DNA of 64,000 nucleotides from Flabesymbios commensalis. Lineage: Eukaryota > Annelida > Polychaeta > Terebellida > Flabelligeridae. Each line of letters opens with the position of its first letter. Within the stretch, counting starts at the first letter, position 1. A program made the translations under genes and the position numbers. The notes below the pieces were generated by a model. That model saw only the letters and a list, made by a program, of their open reading frames with translations, made no database searches and was not told where the DNA came from. The stretch spans positions 27,757,073-27,821,072 of the forward strand of contig OZ024914.1 of NCBI GenBank assembly GCA_964017125.1, given 5' to 3'. This document shows, piece after piece, positions 1 to 11,699 of this stretch.

Positions 1-72
1 CATTTGAATACCCAGTGTATGTTATGGGTGTACGGCCATTAGCAATATTGTAATTATATCAGTGCGGGGACC

Positions 73-481
73 GTCTACAGTCTGTTTCACCAGATCCTGA
101 GAGTAGCCTTTTATCAATTTTCTCTGTCTCTTTTCAAAATTTTTGAGTTAAATTTTTCATGGGTGATTTTTTAATCTTCCCTCAACATCGCTGAAAATTT
201 GGTGGAGTTGTGTTTTGTATTTTGTAAGTTAGACCATTGGGCAAGTAATAAAATTCTTGTTTCACGGTGATGGTGAAATGAGGGCTGTAATTTTGGAATT
301 TTATTACGTGCCAAATGGTCTAACCTCGATAATACACAACAAAATTTCACCAAACTTTCAGGGATGTTGTGGGAAGATGAAAAAATGATCCAAGAAAAAA
401 TTTGTTTAAAAAATTTAAACAGCGACCGAACACATTTTCTAACAAACTCCCAGGATTTTGAGAAACGGACTGTATGTAGAC
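73..481. mobile_element. Foldback element (about 405 bp), array copy 1
   Basis: The stretch is a long imperfect palindrome: 'ctacagtctgtttcacc' near 75 is mirrored near 465-480, and the inner arms (around the 'ggtgatggtgaaat' centre) pair over roughly 190 bp. A relative with much better pairing lies at 14542-14945. It has no coding capacity and is probably a non-autonomous foldback or MITE, duplicated as a passenger of array A. Confidence 0.75.
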
Positions 482-1367
482 TTCAGATTCTGACGTAGAA
501 AGACGGGCCCCGCGCTGAGAGGGTTAAGATATACTGTATATTTGACCTTTACTGGTTTATGTGTGTGACTGACGTCATCAATATCTGCCCAACCCAGATA
601 AAGTATAGGCCTACATTTAATTGACAATTTATACGCGTCGGTCATTGAATCTGCGCCAATATTGTCAGAATATGCCGAGCAGGACGCAACATCACAACGC
701 AATGAGAATTAACAGACTAAGGGTGAAAACCTTAAAAATCTGGCTATATTCGTCAAAATAATAATATGTAAATTTTAATATTGCAAATTGTGAATATTGT
801 ATATATTATGTCCTGTGCCTTTTTCTGTCTTCTACTAAAGAATACCATCAGATTGAATTACATGTTACTTGTTACTTGCTTAATATATTGCAGAACACTT
901 GATCAAATGACCAAATGTTGCTTTGTTGGTAGTCCACTGGTTACTATGACGCTGGTGTAACATTAAACAACTTAGAATCAAAATCTGCTGTGACACATCA
1001 CTGTTATAAGACTTCAGTATACAGTGAGACTTTTCGAAAGTTCTCATTATGGGAGACTGTATATTCACTGCAAACACAAGAAATGTTGCTTTAATATCAA
1101 CCCATCGTCTGCCACGTTGGTCCAACACCAAGCCAACAATGGCTGAATGTATCGAGTGTGCTGTGCTTGTGGCAGCGTAATCACCGATATTGTAAAAACC
1201 ACCCCAGGAATCAAACTTAGCTTGTGATGATATACGTTGTCACCTATTAGTATTTTGGTGGCGCCCCTGTTGTCAGAAAGACAATTCTGAGATCGGGCGG
1301 AAAGTCAGGAGCGGATGCAGAAATTGGACAAAAAAGGGGGAGTACGAGAAGAATTTTGTCGAGCTTG

Positions 1368-1557
1368 GAAAGACACCGATGCCAGACAAAATGTCAATAT
1401 ATTTGCAATCTCGAGGATCGCATACTTATTGATGACAGTCCTATCCAGTTTCTTAAATCCTATTATTTACATGACTCTGCAGAAGGATTTACGTTATCAT
1501 GTGTACCACGTCTTGGGAATTCGTAACCAGATCGGTAACATTCAAAACCAACCATAA
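1368..1557 (+). pseudogene. GPCR terminal exon fragment (TM7 and tail), array copy 1
   Basis: The reading frame encodes an extracellular loop 3 and TM7 of a class A GPCR: a hydrophobic stretch with RIAYLLMTVLSSFLNPIIY, containing the NPxxY motif as NPIIY, then a basic helix-8-like tail (LQKDLRYHVYHVLG) and a stop at 1557. The open frame starts upstream at 1315, but the first 18 codons come from the non-coding end of the preceding repeat unit; the GPCR part begins at the duplication junction near 1368. No upstream exon is present, so this copy cannot encode a receptor. The parent gene, or a copy with the earlier exons, would lie to the left of the window. The receptor subfamily is not determined. 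Confidence 0.7.
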
Positions 1558-1763
1558 TTTAGTGGATTTTTTATCAATATTTCATACAGGGCTATAATGT
1601 AATACTTGATCACGTAAAGGCCTGATGAAGTCTCCAGAACTACTCTTCTTCTTGAAATGTTTATAAATGTTTTAGTTAGCTCTGTTCGCTTCATTTGAAT
1701 ACCCAGTGTATGTTATCGGTGTACGGCCATTAGCAATATTGTAATTATATCAGTGCGGGGACC

Positions 1764-2172
1764 GTCTACAGTCTGTTTCACCAGATCCTGAGAGTAGCCT
1801 TTTATCAATTTTCTCTGTCTCTTTTCAAAATTTTTGAGTTAAATTTTTCATAGGTGATTTTTTAATCTTCCCTCAACATCGCTGAAAATTTGGTGGAGTT
1901 GTGTTTTGTATTTTGTAAGTTAGACCATTGGGCAAGTAATAAAATTCTTGTTTCACGGTGATGGTGAAATGAGGGCTGTAATTTTGGAATTTTATTACGT
2001 GCCAAATGGTCTAACCTCGATAATACACAACAAAATTTCACCAAGCTTTCAGGGATGTTGTGGGAAGATGAAAAAATGATCCGAGAAAAAATTTGTTTAA
2101 AAAATTTAAACAGCGACCGAACACATTTTCTAACAAACTCCTAGGATTTTGAGAAACGGACTGTATGTAGAC
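1764..2172. mobile_element. Foldback element, array copy 2
   Basis: Passenger copy of the foldback at 73-481, shifted by exactly one array period, with a few substitutions. Confidence 0.75.
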
Positions 2173-3058
2173 TTCAGATTCTGACGTAGAAAGACGGGCC
2201 CCGCGCTGAGAGGGTTAAGATATACTGTATATTTGACCTTTACTGGTTTATGTGTGTGACTGACGTCATCAATATCTGCCCAACCCAGATAAAGTATAGG
2301 CCTACATTTAATTGACAATTTATACGCGTCGGTCATTGAATCTGCGCCAATATTGTCAGAATATGCCGAGCAGGACGCAACATCACAACGCAATGAGAAT
2401 TAACAGACTAAGGGTGAAAACCTTAAAAATCTGGCTATATTCGTCAAAATAATAATATGTAAATTTTAATATTGCAAATTGTGAATATTGTATATATTAT
2501 GTCCTGTGCCTTTTTCTGTCTTCTACTAAAGAATACCATCAGATTGAATTACATGTTACTTGTTACTTGCTTAATATATTGCAGAACACTTGATCAAATG
2601 ACCAAATGTTGCTTTGTTGGTAGTCCACTGGTTACTATGACGCTGGTGTAACATTAAACAACTTAGAATCAAAATCTGCTGTGACACATCACTGTTATAA
2701 GACTTCAGTATACAGTGAGACTTTTCGAAAGTTCTCATTATGGGAGACTGTATATTCACTGCAAACACAAGAAATGTTGCTTTAATATCAACCCATCGTC
2801 TGCCACGTTGGTCCAACACCAAGCCAACAATGGCTGAATGTATCGAGTGTGCTGTGCTTGTGGCAGCGTAATCACCTATATTGTAAAAACCACCCCAGGA
2901 ATCAAACTTAGCTTGTGATGATATACGTTGTCACCTATTAGTATTTTGGTGGCGCCCCTGTTGTCAGAAAGACAATTCTGAGATCGGGCGGAAAGTCAGG
3001 AGCGGATGCAGAAATTGGACAAAAAAGGGGGAGTACGAGAAGAATTTTGTCGAGCTTG

Positions 3059-3248
3059 GAAAGACACCGATGCCAGACAAAATGTCAATATATTTGCAAT
3101 CTCGAGGATCGCATACTTATTGATGACAGTCCTATCCAGTTTCTTAAATCCTATTATTTACATGACTCTGCAGAAGGATTTACGTTATCATGTGTACCAC
3201 GTCTTGGGAATTCGTAACCAGATCGGTAACATTCAAAACCAACCATAA
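3059..3248 (+). pseudogene. GPCR terminal exon fragment (TM7 and tail), array copy 2
   Basis: Same protein text as the copy 1691 bp upstream, with NPIIY and the same basic tail. It is again joined at its 5' side to repeat-unit DNA rather than to an upstream exon. A third copy of this exon is absent because the array breaks off at 4749, exactly where the exon would begin. The identity is as expected from recent duplication and says nothing about selection. Confidence 0.7.
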
Positions 3249-3454
3249 TTTAGTGGATTTTTTATCAATATTTCATACAGGGCTATAATGTAATACTTGA
3301 TCACGTAAAGGCCTGATGAAGTCTCCAGAACTACTCTTCTTCTTGAAATGATTATAAATGTTTTAGTTAGCTCTGTTCGCTTCATTTGAATACCCAGTGT
3401 ATGTTATCGGTGTACGGCCATTAGCAATATTGTAATTATATCAGTGCGGGGACC

Positions 3455-3863
3455 GTCTACAGTCTGTTTCACCAGATCCTGAGAGTAGCCTTTTATCAAT
3501 TTTCTCTGTCTCTTTTCAAAATTTTTGAGTTAAATTTTTCATAGGTGATTTTTTAATCTTCCCTCAACATCGCTGAAAATTTGGTGGAGTTGTGTTTTGT
3601 ATTTTGTAAGTTAGACCATTGGGCAAGTAATAAAATTCTTGTTTCACGGTGATGGTGAAATGAGGGCTGTAATTTTGGAATTTTATTACGTGCCAAATGG
3701 TCTAACCTCGATAATACACAACAAAATTTCACCAAGCTTTCAGGGATGTTGTGGGAAGATGAAAAAATGATCCGAGAAAAAATTTGTTTAAAAAATTTAA
3801 ACAGCGACCGAACACATTTTCTAACAAACTCCCAGGATTTTGAGAAACGGACTGTATGTAGAC
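3455..3863. mobile_element. Foldback element, array copy 3
   Basis: Third passenger copy of the same foldback, again one 1691-bp period on. Confidence 0.75.
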
Positions 3864-4309
3864 TTCAGATTCTGACGTAGAAAGACGGGCCCCGCGCTGA
3901 GAGGGTTAAGATATACTGTATATTTGACCTTTACTGGTTTATGTGTGTGACTGACGTCATCAATATCTGCCCAACCCAGATAAAGTATAGGCCTACATTT
4001 AATTGACAATTTATACGCGTCGGTCATTGAATCTGCGCCAATATTGTCAGAATATGCCGAGCAGGACGCAACATCACAACGCAATGAGAATTAACAGACT
4101 AAGGGTGAAAACCTTAAAAATCTGGCTATATTCGTCAAAATAATAATATGTAAATTTTAATATTGCAAATTGTGAATATTGTATATATTATGTCCTGTGC
4201 CTTTTTCTGTCTTCTACTAAAGAATACCATCAGATTGAATTACATGTTACTTGTTACTTGCTTAATATATTGCAGAACACTTGATCAAATGACCAAATGT
4301 TGCTTTGTT

Positions 4310-6700
4310 GGTAGTCCACTGGTTACTATGACGCTGGTGTAACATTAAACAACTTAGAATCAAAATCTGCTGTGACACATCACTGTTATAAGACTTCAGT
4401 ATACAGTGAGACTTTTCGAAAGTTCTCATTATGGGAGACTGTATATTCACTGCAAACACAAGAAATGTTGCTTTAATATCAACCCATCGTCTGCCACGTT
4501 GGTCCAACACCAAGCCAACAATGGCTGAATGTATCGAGTGTGCTGTGCTTGTGGCAGCGTAATCACCGATATTGTAAAAACCACCCCAGGAATCAAACTT
4601 AGCTTGTGATGATATACGTTGTCACCTATTAGTATTTTGGTGGCGCCCCTGTTGTCAGAAAGACAATTCTGAGATCGGGCGGAAAGTCAGGAGCGGATGC
4701 AGAAATTGGACAAAAAAGGGGGAGTACGAGAAGAATTTTGTCGAGCTTGGACACTTTTTATTTTAATTTATACGCAAAGCAATGCTTTTTACCCTTCGGA
4801 CTCAAGGAACGGGGTTAAAAACATTTTAGTGTCAATTATTAAATTTAGGATGAATTTTTGAAAATTCCGTTTCTGAAAGGTGTGTCAGAACCTGCATGCT
4901 TGAAATTGTAAAATATCACATTGAATGGTAGCATCGGCTAAATATGTATTTATCAACATCGATTAATGTGGAATGCAAAACAAAATATTGAATATATGTT
5001 TGTATACTCTGTTGGCATATGTAACATCGCATGATGCCGTATGTATCATCGCATGATGTCACATTCAGTGAAGCTATTTTGTTGTCTATTCTCTTATTCT
5101 CAACTTACACGATTCACTCGTTTGAACTCAAACACGGATCATTTTTTTTTATATTAACACTTGGTATACCAAAGCTTCTTGGGAAATGTACATTATTAGG
5201 CCCTATGTGAAGAAAGTTCATATTGTAACACGCTAACATCTATATCCTTATTTATGTACATGTCATTTATTTATGAACAATTGTGTATTCAAACTGCATG
5301 TGTATGTACAAGGTTGTAATGTCGTGGGTGAATAGTTTTGTATGTAAAGATGGTGAAATAATAATAAAAAATAATATAGGCGGGCATATTGTCATAGTAA
5401 TGCACATTTAATAATGTACCGTATGTTAATTGCTAATCTTATAATGTCAATTACATAACATTTGTACAACGTCTTCGACGTTGTACAAGTGGTATGACGA
5501 TGATCCAACATTAAAACAACATAGGATCAAGGTGCGTTGTGACACAGCAGAAATTACAGCTGATTATACAGTGAGACTTTTCGAAAGTGCTCTCTAGGGA
5601 AGACTAGATTGACTGTAAAGACAAAAAAATGTTGATTTAATATTAACCCATCGTCTGCCACGTTGGTTCAACACCAAGCCAACATTGGCTGAACGTATCG
5701 CTTGTGCTGTATTTGTGGCGTGTAATCACCGATGTTGTAAAAAAAACCAGGAATAAAACTTTGTCGTCTACCCCGGTGGCGCCCCTGTTGTCAGAAAGAC
5801 GTAGCACATGAGATCGGGAGGAAAGTCAGGAGCGGGTGCAGAACTTTGAAAAGGGGGGATCCGATAGCAATTATGTCTGCTCTCCCCAATTTATCTTTAA
5901 TTTAGACGTAAAAGAATGGCTTTTCAGTCTTATGACCTAATAAACGGGGGTTCGGGACACTGACCGAGAAATTGCCCGAGTAATTTTGCACAATTCAGTT
6001 TCCAAAGTGGAGAGATGGCAGAACCTCCACCCCCCATGAACCCACCTCTGGATCTTCTTCTGTATGTAAAATGTCATATTGGGGGAAAAATAGTATGGCA
6101 AAAAGTGGTTTGAGTTATTTTATTGCGAAATTTCATACACTGCATGTTTGAAATTGTAAATATCACAGTGAACGATAGCATCGGCTAAATATGTATTTTA
6201 CCACAGATTAGTGTGCAATGCAAAATAACATAATGAATATTGAATATCTTGGTATACTCTGTTGGCATGCAACATTGCATGATGCCCTACGTGTATGTAA
6301 CATCGCATGATGCCACTATGATTTAGTCGTCTTCTCAATTTACATGATTCACGGAGTTGAAAAGAAACACGGATCTAATTTATTCGAATCACCATCATTT
6401 GGTATATACCAAAACTTCTTGGGAAATGTGCACAACTACAATGTATGTGAAAACAGGGAATATTGCAATAGACGAACATCTATGCTTCTAATTATGCATA
6501 TGTTATTTAGTTATGTTACAGATTGTAACAATTGTTAATTCAAACTGTATGCGTATGTACAAGATTATAATGTCGTGATGCAATAGTTATGTGTGTAAAG
6601 ATGTTGAAATAATAAAAAAAATTCGTATTTTAAAAAGTAACGTCTTGTGTAGGAGTGTCTATTGACATAGTGATACACTTTTCAATAGTGTTAATGGTTG
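4310..6700. repeat. Old diverged tandem duplication at the right edge of array A
   Basis: About 4310-5440 and 5490-6690 align in order with many substitutions and indels. Shared anchors include 'cagtgagacttttcgaaagt' (4403 and 5571), 'ggcgcccctgttgtcagaaa' (4641 and 5770) and 'tagcatcggctaaatatgta' (near 4930 and 6177). The offset drifts from about 1130 to 1250 bp. This event is clearly older than the 1691-bp array, whose last unit supplies the left part of the first copy. No gene seen; the open frame at 6344-6538 has no recognisable content. Confidence 0.8.
5458..5490. repeat. Short palindrome with CAACGTC core
   Basis: Arms 'catttgtacaacgtc' and 'gacgttgtacaagtg' around a 3-nt loop. This is the inner part of the palindromic family described at 11583 and others; a close relative is at 39632. 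Confidence 0.6.
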
Positions 6701-7700
6701 AATCTTATATCGTTTGTAAGTGTACCATAGATGTAGTATGTGAATTACTATTTTTTGGTTTCGTGTTGGTTTAATAATTAAGTACAGCTCGTACACTGAC
6801 CACTTACTTCTAGCGCTGGTACATTAACATTTGCTAAAAAATATCGAATAATATTAATCTGAAGTATTTTAACAGTTTATCCTTGTGGTTTAGGCCAATA
6901 ATGTGCATGATTCAGATTTTATCATAATATTTAGATCAAGTTCTTAGCAAAAAAAAGAAAAGAAAAGTGAATGTGGCTATTCGGGTATCCGACGCGAAGA
7001 ATGTTTAGAATGTAAAACTATGTCTTTAACAGCACGACTGAATTTTTTTTTTCTAATATTAGGAATTAATTTCTAAATATTAGAAAATCAAATCTTAATA
7101 TTAGAAAATTAACTCCTAATATTAAAAATTCATTTTCTGATACTCAGAAATCTTGTGTCATTTCTGATAATAATAATTCATTTTCTAATATTAATAATTC
7201 ATAGTAAATAAATTGATTTTCAACCTTTTCAAAGGGGGGAACACTTTCATGTGTTCTCGAACTCCTTTTTTCACAAGCACTCCAAACTTATTGTAGTTAG
7301 TGAGAACATTAAAACGTGTTAATTGTTTTCTACAGTCACCAGGTGGGGGTGATTTAATAATATTAATAAATCATTTTCTAATAATTGATTGACTTTTTAA
7401 TATGATTCTTAATATTAGAAAATAGTTTATTAATGCTAGGAAATAAGGGATGAGATTCATTTTTTGCGTTCCATATGGTAGAACAGCATTTTAAGAAGAA
7501 GTATCAGTCATGTCATAGGAACTGTAGATTGGATAATTTTTGCGTGTTTAAATTTTCGTGATTTTTTTATTTTGCGAAGTGTTGATTTAGCTAATTTTCC
7601 ATTTTAGGAGGATTTTTTTCCTGCATCAATTGGGCTAAGCAGAGCTGTGCAGTATCACCTTCGGGGCTTACTTAGCTGTGATATCTCCGACACACCCCTA
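6700..7700. repeat. AT-rich non-coding stretch with degenerate 'taatattagaaaat' motif
   Basis: Between about 7045 and 7445 the motif 'taatattagaaaa' and its complement recur irregularly, giving locally self-complementary AT-rich DNA. I see no gene in the rest. Confidence 0.5.
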
Positions 7701-7841
7701 ATTGATCATTATACCTTCCAGTCCACTGTCACCACACCCTGTTATCTCACCAATTACGGTAATGACCATACACACAATAATTAGCACGACATGTATCAGC
7801 CTTCCCAACTCCCAAGGGCCTAATTTTTCAGTTCCCGGATC

Positions 7842-8025
7842 CGACCCTGGCGCTGCACAGGCGTTGGTTTATTGTTGCGTAAGCATCTTTTACGCATTAA
7901 ACCCATCCATTGATGCTAATTTATTCATTCGCACGCATAACAACATTGCAAAGACAAAGACAAACGTAACAATTATACAGAGTAAGCCCCAGCTTGTGAA
8001 CAACCTGCTACCTGTTTTTCTGTGA
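7842..8025 (+). pseudogene. Possible GPCR TM7 relic
   Basis: The open frame 7702-8025 contains AQALVYCCVSIFYALNPSID followed by a polar, basic stretch. This resembles TM7 and helix 8 of a class A GPCR in which NPxxY has become NPSID. Nothing upstream reads as TM1-TM6, and the frame ends inside a MITE that begins at 8018. It could be a decayed terminal exon of the same kind as those in array A, or a chance hydrophobic frame. Confidence 0.3.
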
Positions 8026-8163
8026 AACGTGGTGACGTCACCGGAAACCCTTTTGAATGGGTACTCGGTGAAAATAATGTTATATAATCCCCCTCCCTAT
8101 ACTTCATTGTATTAGATTCCTAGGTGAAAACATTCCAGGTCAAGGCTATTAAGTTTCACAGAA
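8018..8163. mobile_element. Short TIR element, TTCTGTGAAAC family, copy 1
   Basis: Begins 'ttctgtgaaac' and ends 'gtttcacagaa', inverted ends around about 145 bp that include 'gtgacgtcac' and 'ataatccccctcc'. A second copy at 14054-14187 shares ends and interior. Non-coding, MITE-like; superfamily not determined. Confidence 0.7.
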
Positions 8164-9264
8164 TAGCGGCGAATGGCTCAATTTGTACAATATAATAATA
8201 TTATTAATGTACGACAATTCAAATCATCGATTACCACTTGTACTTTAATATCAATTGTTGAAGCTAAACGTCTTTTGAAAGCATTAAGCAAGTCAGAAGT
8301 CCAGTGCTTGATACACAGTTTATTCTGTTTTAACTGTACCAACTAAACGCTTATTTTATTCACTGAAATGCATACAAATCCAAACAGAACAACAACGACA
8401 TAAGAGAGACTTGTTTTACGCGTTCAATTAAATAATTTTTTAACAAATCCATTGCCATAATGATATTGTAAAGCGGATTTGCTGAGCCATATAATTTTGT
8501 ACACATTATCGTAGATTTTACTGGAATGAAATTAAGGGAAAACAACTTTAAAATATAACTTTTTTTCTGTTTTTTTTTTTTTTATTTGCTATTTTCTTTT
8601 TGGTTTTTGTTATCTATTGTTTTGTTATTTATCTTATCTCATTGTATTATTTCGTTATACTTTTGTTATTTATTTAATTTTTTTATTGATATTTATGTTC
8701 TTCATTCTGATATTGTTATTTATGTTATATATTCTGATTTAAACATTTGAGACCTCAATAAACAACAATTAAAATTTCAGGTTTTATCTTGTGGCTTTGT
8801 AGCTGTATGTTTCACCAAAATAAAATGTATTTACACAAAAAAAATTAAGGTTTCTAAAAGATGGCTAATAATTGCAAATTATTTAACTTGGGGGGTTTTA
8901 TTTTGGGTATTTGTTATTCTTGTTGATTTATGGCATTAAGAGGTGTCGTAGTTTTTACATAAACGTAACATATTTCCCGCAATCAGAAGAAGGTATTTTA
9001 TTGAGGCTCCGAGGTATGCCTGTAGGCCTACTTCTAAGCATCCGGCCTGTCTATATACTTTAATAACGATAGGCCTAAATGTACAAACTGTATATAAACA
9101 GTGATACTACCTCCGAATTATTCCTCAATTCTGTTAGATATGTCGGTGTACTCGCGGTGACGTAATTGATTAATGAAATAAGAAATGCTAGCACACCTTC
9201 AATAAATAGTGATTTGTCTCTGTTAGTGTACCACGTAGGCCTGATCATATGTAATTTCATGTGA
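8164..9264. other. Gene-free stretch
   Basis: AT-rich DNA with a T-rich tract at about 8560-8720. The small open frames here show no domain, splice or composition signal. Confidence 0.5.
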
Positions 9265-9485
9265 TTAACCCTTAAAGCTGTATAAGCCATGGAGACCAAA
9301 GGTGTTTTTTAATTTGAAACCATCCTAAATGGCTTAGTTAGCTTGTTCTGCTTCCTTTTAATACCTATGTTATGGGTCTACGGCCATTATAAATATTTTC
9401 TTTCTTACAGTGGGGGGATCGACTTTAGACGTCAGCATCTGACGTCTACAGACGTCAAATTCTATCCCCGCGCTGCAAGGGTTAA
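9265..9485. mobile_element. TTAA-flanked MITE, copy 1
   Basis: Starts TTAACCCTTAAAGC and ends GCTGCAAGGGTTAA, with TTAA at both ends as in piggyBac-type elements. The interior text 'gggtctacggccatta' and 'agacgtcagcatctgacgtc' is shared with 56996-57257 and with array A (around 1670-1740). Non-coding. Confidence 0.65.
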
Positions 9486-9889
9486 ACAACTTTTACTGTC
9501 GAGTGAAAAAAAACCCGGTCATGATGTATACTATAGACCCTATGTCAAAATACATAACAAAACTTTTAAATATAAAAGTGTTTTTATTATAACACTCGAG
9601 ATATTTTACATTTATGCTTATATAAATGATCTGTAATATTTATCGAATCCCATGAGTGGATATCATGGGCTTAACAGAAAAACTACTTTCTAATAATTAT
9701 GGCGTCCAATAGTTTTCTCATTATTATTATGCTATTTTCCAACCACTGCATGGGGATCGCGGCAGCGAAAGACAAGTAGGCCTATAAATATTTGTAGTTG
9801 GAAAATGCAAGTTTCTATCATCTAAAAACTTATTTGTGTAATGACAGGTAGACCCTCTAAGGCAGGGGATTATTACAAAAATACTATCA

Positions 9890-11290
9890 TGTTAAAGTTA
9901 AAAATAGAGATTGTTTGTGGTTTAAATTACTTGATTATGGTTTGAGAGGAAATATTTTCAATGTAATAAAAGTATGTATGGTGAAGTGAAGACCAAGGTA
10001 CGGTATGGTGGAGAAACCTCAAATACATTCAGTAGTTTTCTGGGAGTACGACAAGGTGAGTGCTTGTCACCCCTTTTATTTAGTATGTATGTTAATGATA
10101 TGAGAGAAATGTTGCATGAAAGTGGAAGCCAAGGGATAACTGTTGATGATCTTAAACTATGTCTTTTTATCATATGCCGATGATTCTGTTTTAATATCTA
10201 AGAGTATATTTGATTTGCAAAATAGCCTCGATTCTGTACATGATTATTGTCAAAGGTGGAAGTTATGTGTTAATATAATCAAAACTAAGATAGTTGTATT
10301 TAGGAAGGGTGGAATGTTGTCCATAAATGATATTTGGTTTTATGGTGACTCAATTTTAGAAGTAGTAGAACATTTCTCATATTTAGTTATTATGTTGTCT
10401 AGTACAGAGAAATTTCAGACACTCAACAAGATTTAGCAGACAGGGGGTTGCGAGCACTATTTTCAATTCAGGGTATTGCGTATGAATTGATCGACCCCAA
10501 CCCAGACTTATTATGTATGTTATTTGATAGACTTGGGTTACCTGTATTACTTTATTCATGTGAATTATGGGGATTGCATACTGCTGCGGCGGTGGAGAGG
10601 GTACATCTGAAAATTGTCTAAATGTGTGTCTAAATCAACAACGAATGAAATGGTATACGGGGAACTTGGAAGATTTCCACTAATTTTAGAAAAAAAGGTA
10701 CGCATAGTGAAATACTGGTTAAAAATTGTACATAGAGAATTTGGTCCATTGGTTCAGAAAACTAATGTTACACACTATTACTGCAGATAATACAATTGTT
10801 AACTGGGCTGCTCTAGTAAGAGACATGTTATTTAATTTGGGTTTTGGCTATGCCTGGATACAACAGTGTGTTACAAATAGAACATATTTTGTTAGTTTAT
10901 TCAAACAGAATTACGTGATCAATACATCCAACAATGGTTTATTTCAGTAAGTACCAGGTCGAGCTGTTCATTATACAAGAATATAACAAACCACTTTAGA
11001 TGTCAAAATTATTTCTATATTGTAACTAATTGTAAACACAGAATTTCTCTCATACGATTTCGAACTAAGAATCATTCATTACCAAGTGTAATTCAGGGCA
11101 GAGGGAGAAATCGCAGACCATACAACGCGCGGCTATGCCCAACATGTAATGTCCTAGGCCTCTTGCGAATGGAGGTCATTGGAGCCTCTTTACTTTTTCC
11201 AATGGTAATTACTTCGCAGCAAGTAGGATCATTGGTTCAATACAGATCCACCCATGTAGATATTGTGCCACAGCTACGTAATAGTTAAAT
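9890..11290 (+). mobile_element. LINE relic: reverse transcriptase and C-terminal part
   Basis: Three frames together show a non-LTR reverse transcriptase: LGVRQGECLSPLLFSMYVND (block before the active site), then YADDSVLISKS (the YADD catalytic motif) after a frame change near 10170, then a thumb-like region ending KTKIVVFRKGG. Downstream, 10720-11140, are pieces resembling the C-terminal region of the same class of elements, including 'FRTKNHSLP'-like text. No endonuclease is seen upstream, so the copy is 5'-truncated; stops and frame changes show it is dead. Clade uncertain, CR1/L2-like by the look of the blocks. Confidence 0.8.
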
Positions 11291-11582
11291 AAATAGCGTT
11301 ATTAGCAGCAATCAGCAGTAGTCGGATTGCGCGGCCAAAAACAACCAAGTCAGAGATTGTGATCACACGGAGTCCAGGCAGAGCGACCATGAAGGCATCT
11401 TCACTCTGTCATGTGATTTGAGCTACGCTCTGCGTGGAGAGAGAGGCTGGACTGGTGCAGATGCCATGAAGGTGGCAAGCGATATACGTGAATAGGATAA
11501 TAAATTCATATCAGATTCTGTTGTTGTATAGCCCAATGTACAACCTTATTGGCTAGCTCTTGGTATGTGTCAGTAAGGTTAT

Positions 11583-11692
11583 CCCAGCAAACAAGAGGCA
11601 TTCACCCAATGTTGTTTCAATGTTGGGCCAGCGTCGAAGACATTGAGCCAACATTGAAACAAGATTGAGTGAATGTCACGTGGTTGCTGGGA
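11583..11692. mobile_element. Palindromic element (CCAGCAAACAC...CAACGTC family)
   Basis: Complete copy: 'tcccagcaaacaagaggcat' on the left is mirrored by 'acgtggttgctggga' on the right, with centre 'ggccagcgtcgaagacattg'. The two arms pair over about 50 bp. Mid-arm text is TTGTTTCAATG on both arms. Non-coding, no obvious target duplication. Confidence 0.8.
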
Positions 11693-11699
11693 AAGATTG

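Larger units (their letters stand above)
1..4749. repeat. Tandem array A, 1691-bp unit, about 2.8 copies visible
   Basis: The same text recurs at an exact 1691-bp step (for example 1, 1692 and 3383) with only scattered single-base differences, so the copies are recent or homogenised. The array is open on the left because the window starts inside a copy. On the right it stops abruptly at 4749, after the shared text 'gtcgagcttgg', where unrelated DNA follows; in the two earlier copies the same text runs into 'aaagacaccg' of a GPCR exon. The unit therefore runs from about 1368 to 3058: GPCR terminal exon, 3' flank, a relative of the TTAA elements seen at 9265 and 56996 (right end TTAA at 2215-2218) interrupted by a foldback element, then non-coding DNA. 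Open frames on the minus strand recur in every copy but match nothing I recognise. Confidence 0.95.

Noticed and set aside
171-1131. Minus-strand open frames (60, 87 and 83 codons) repeated in every unit of array A
   Set aside because: They recur only because the DNA is tandemly duplicated; the first lies in a foldback element, and none has a domain, splice signal or biased composition.
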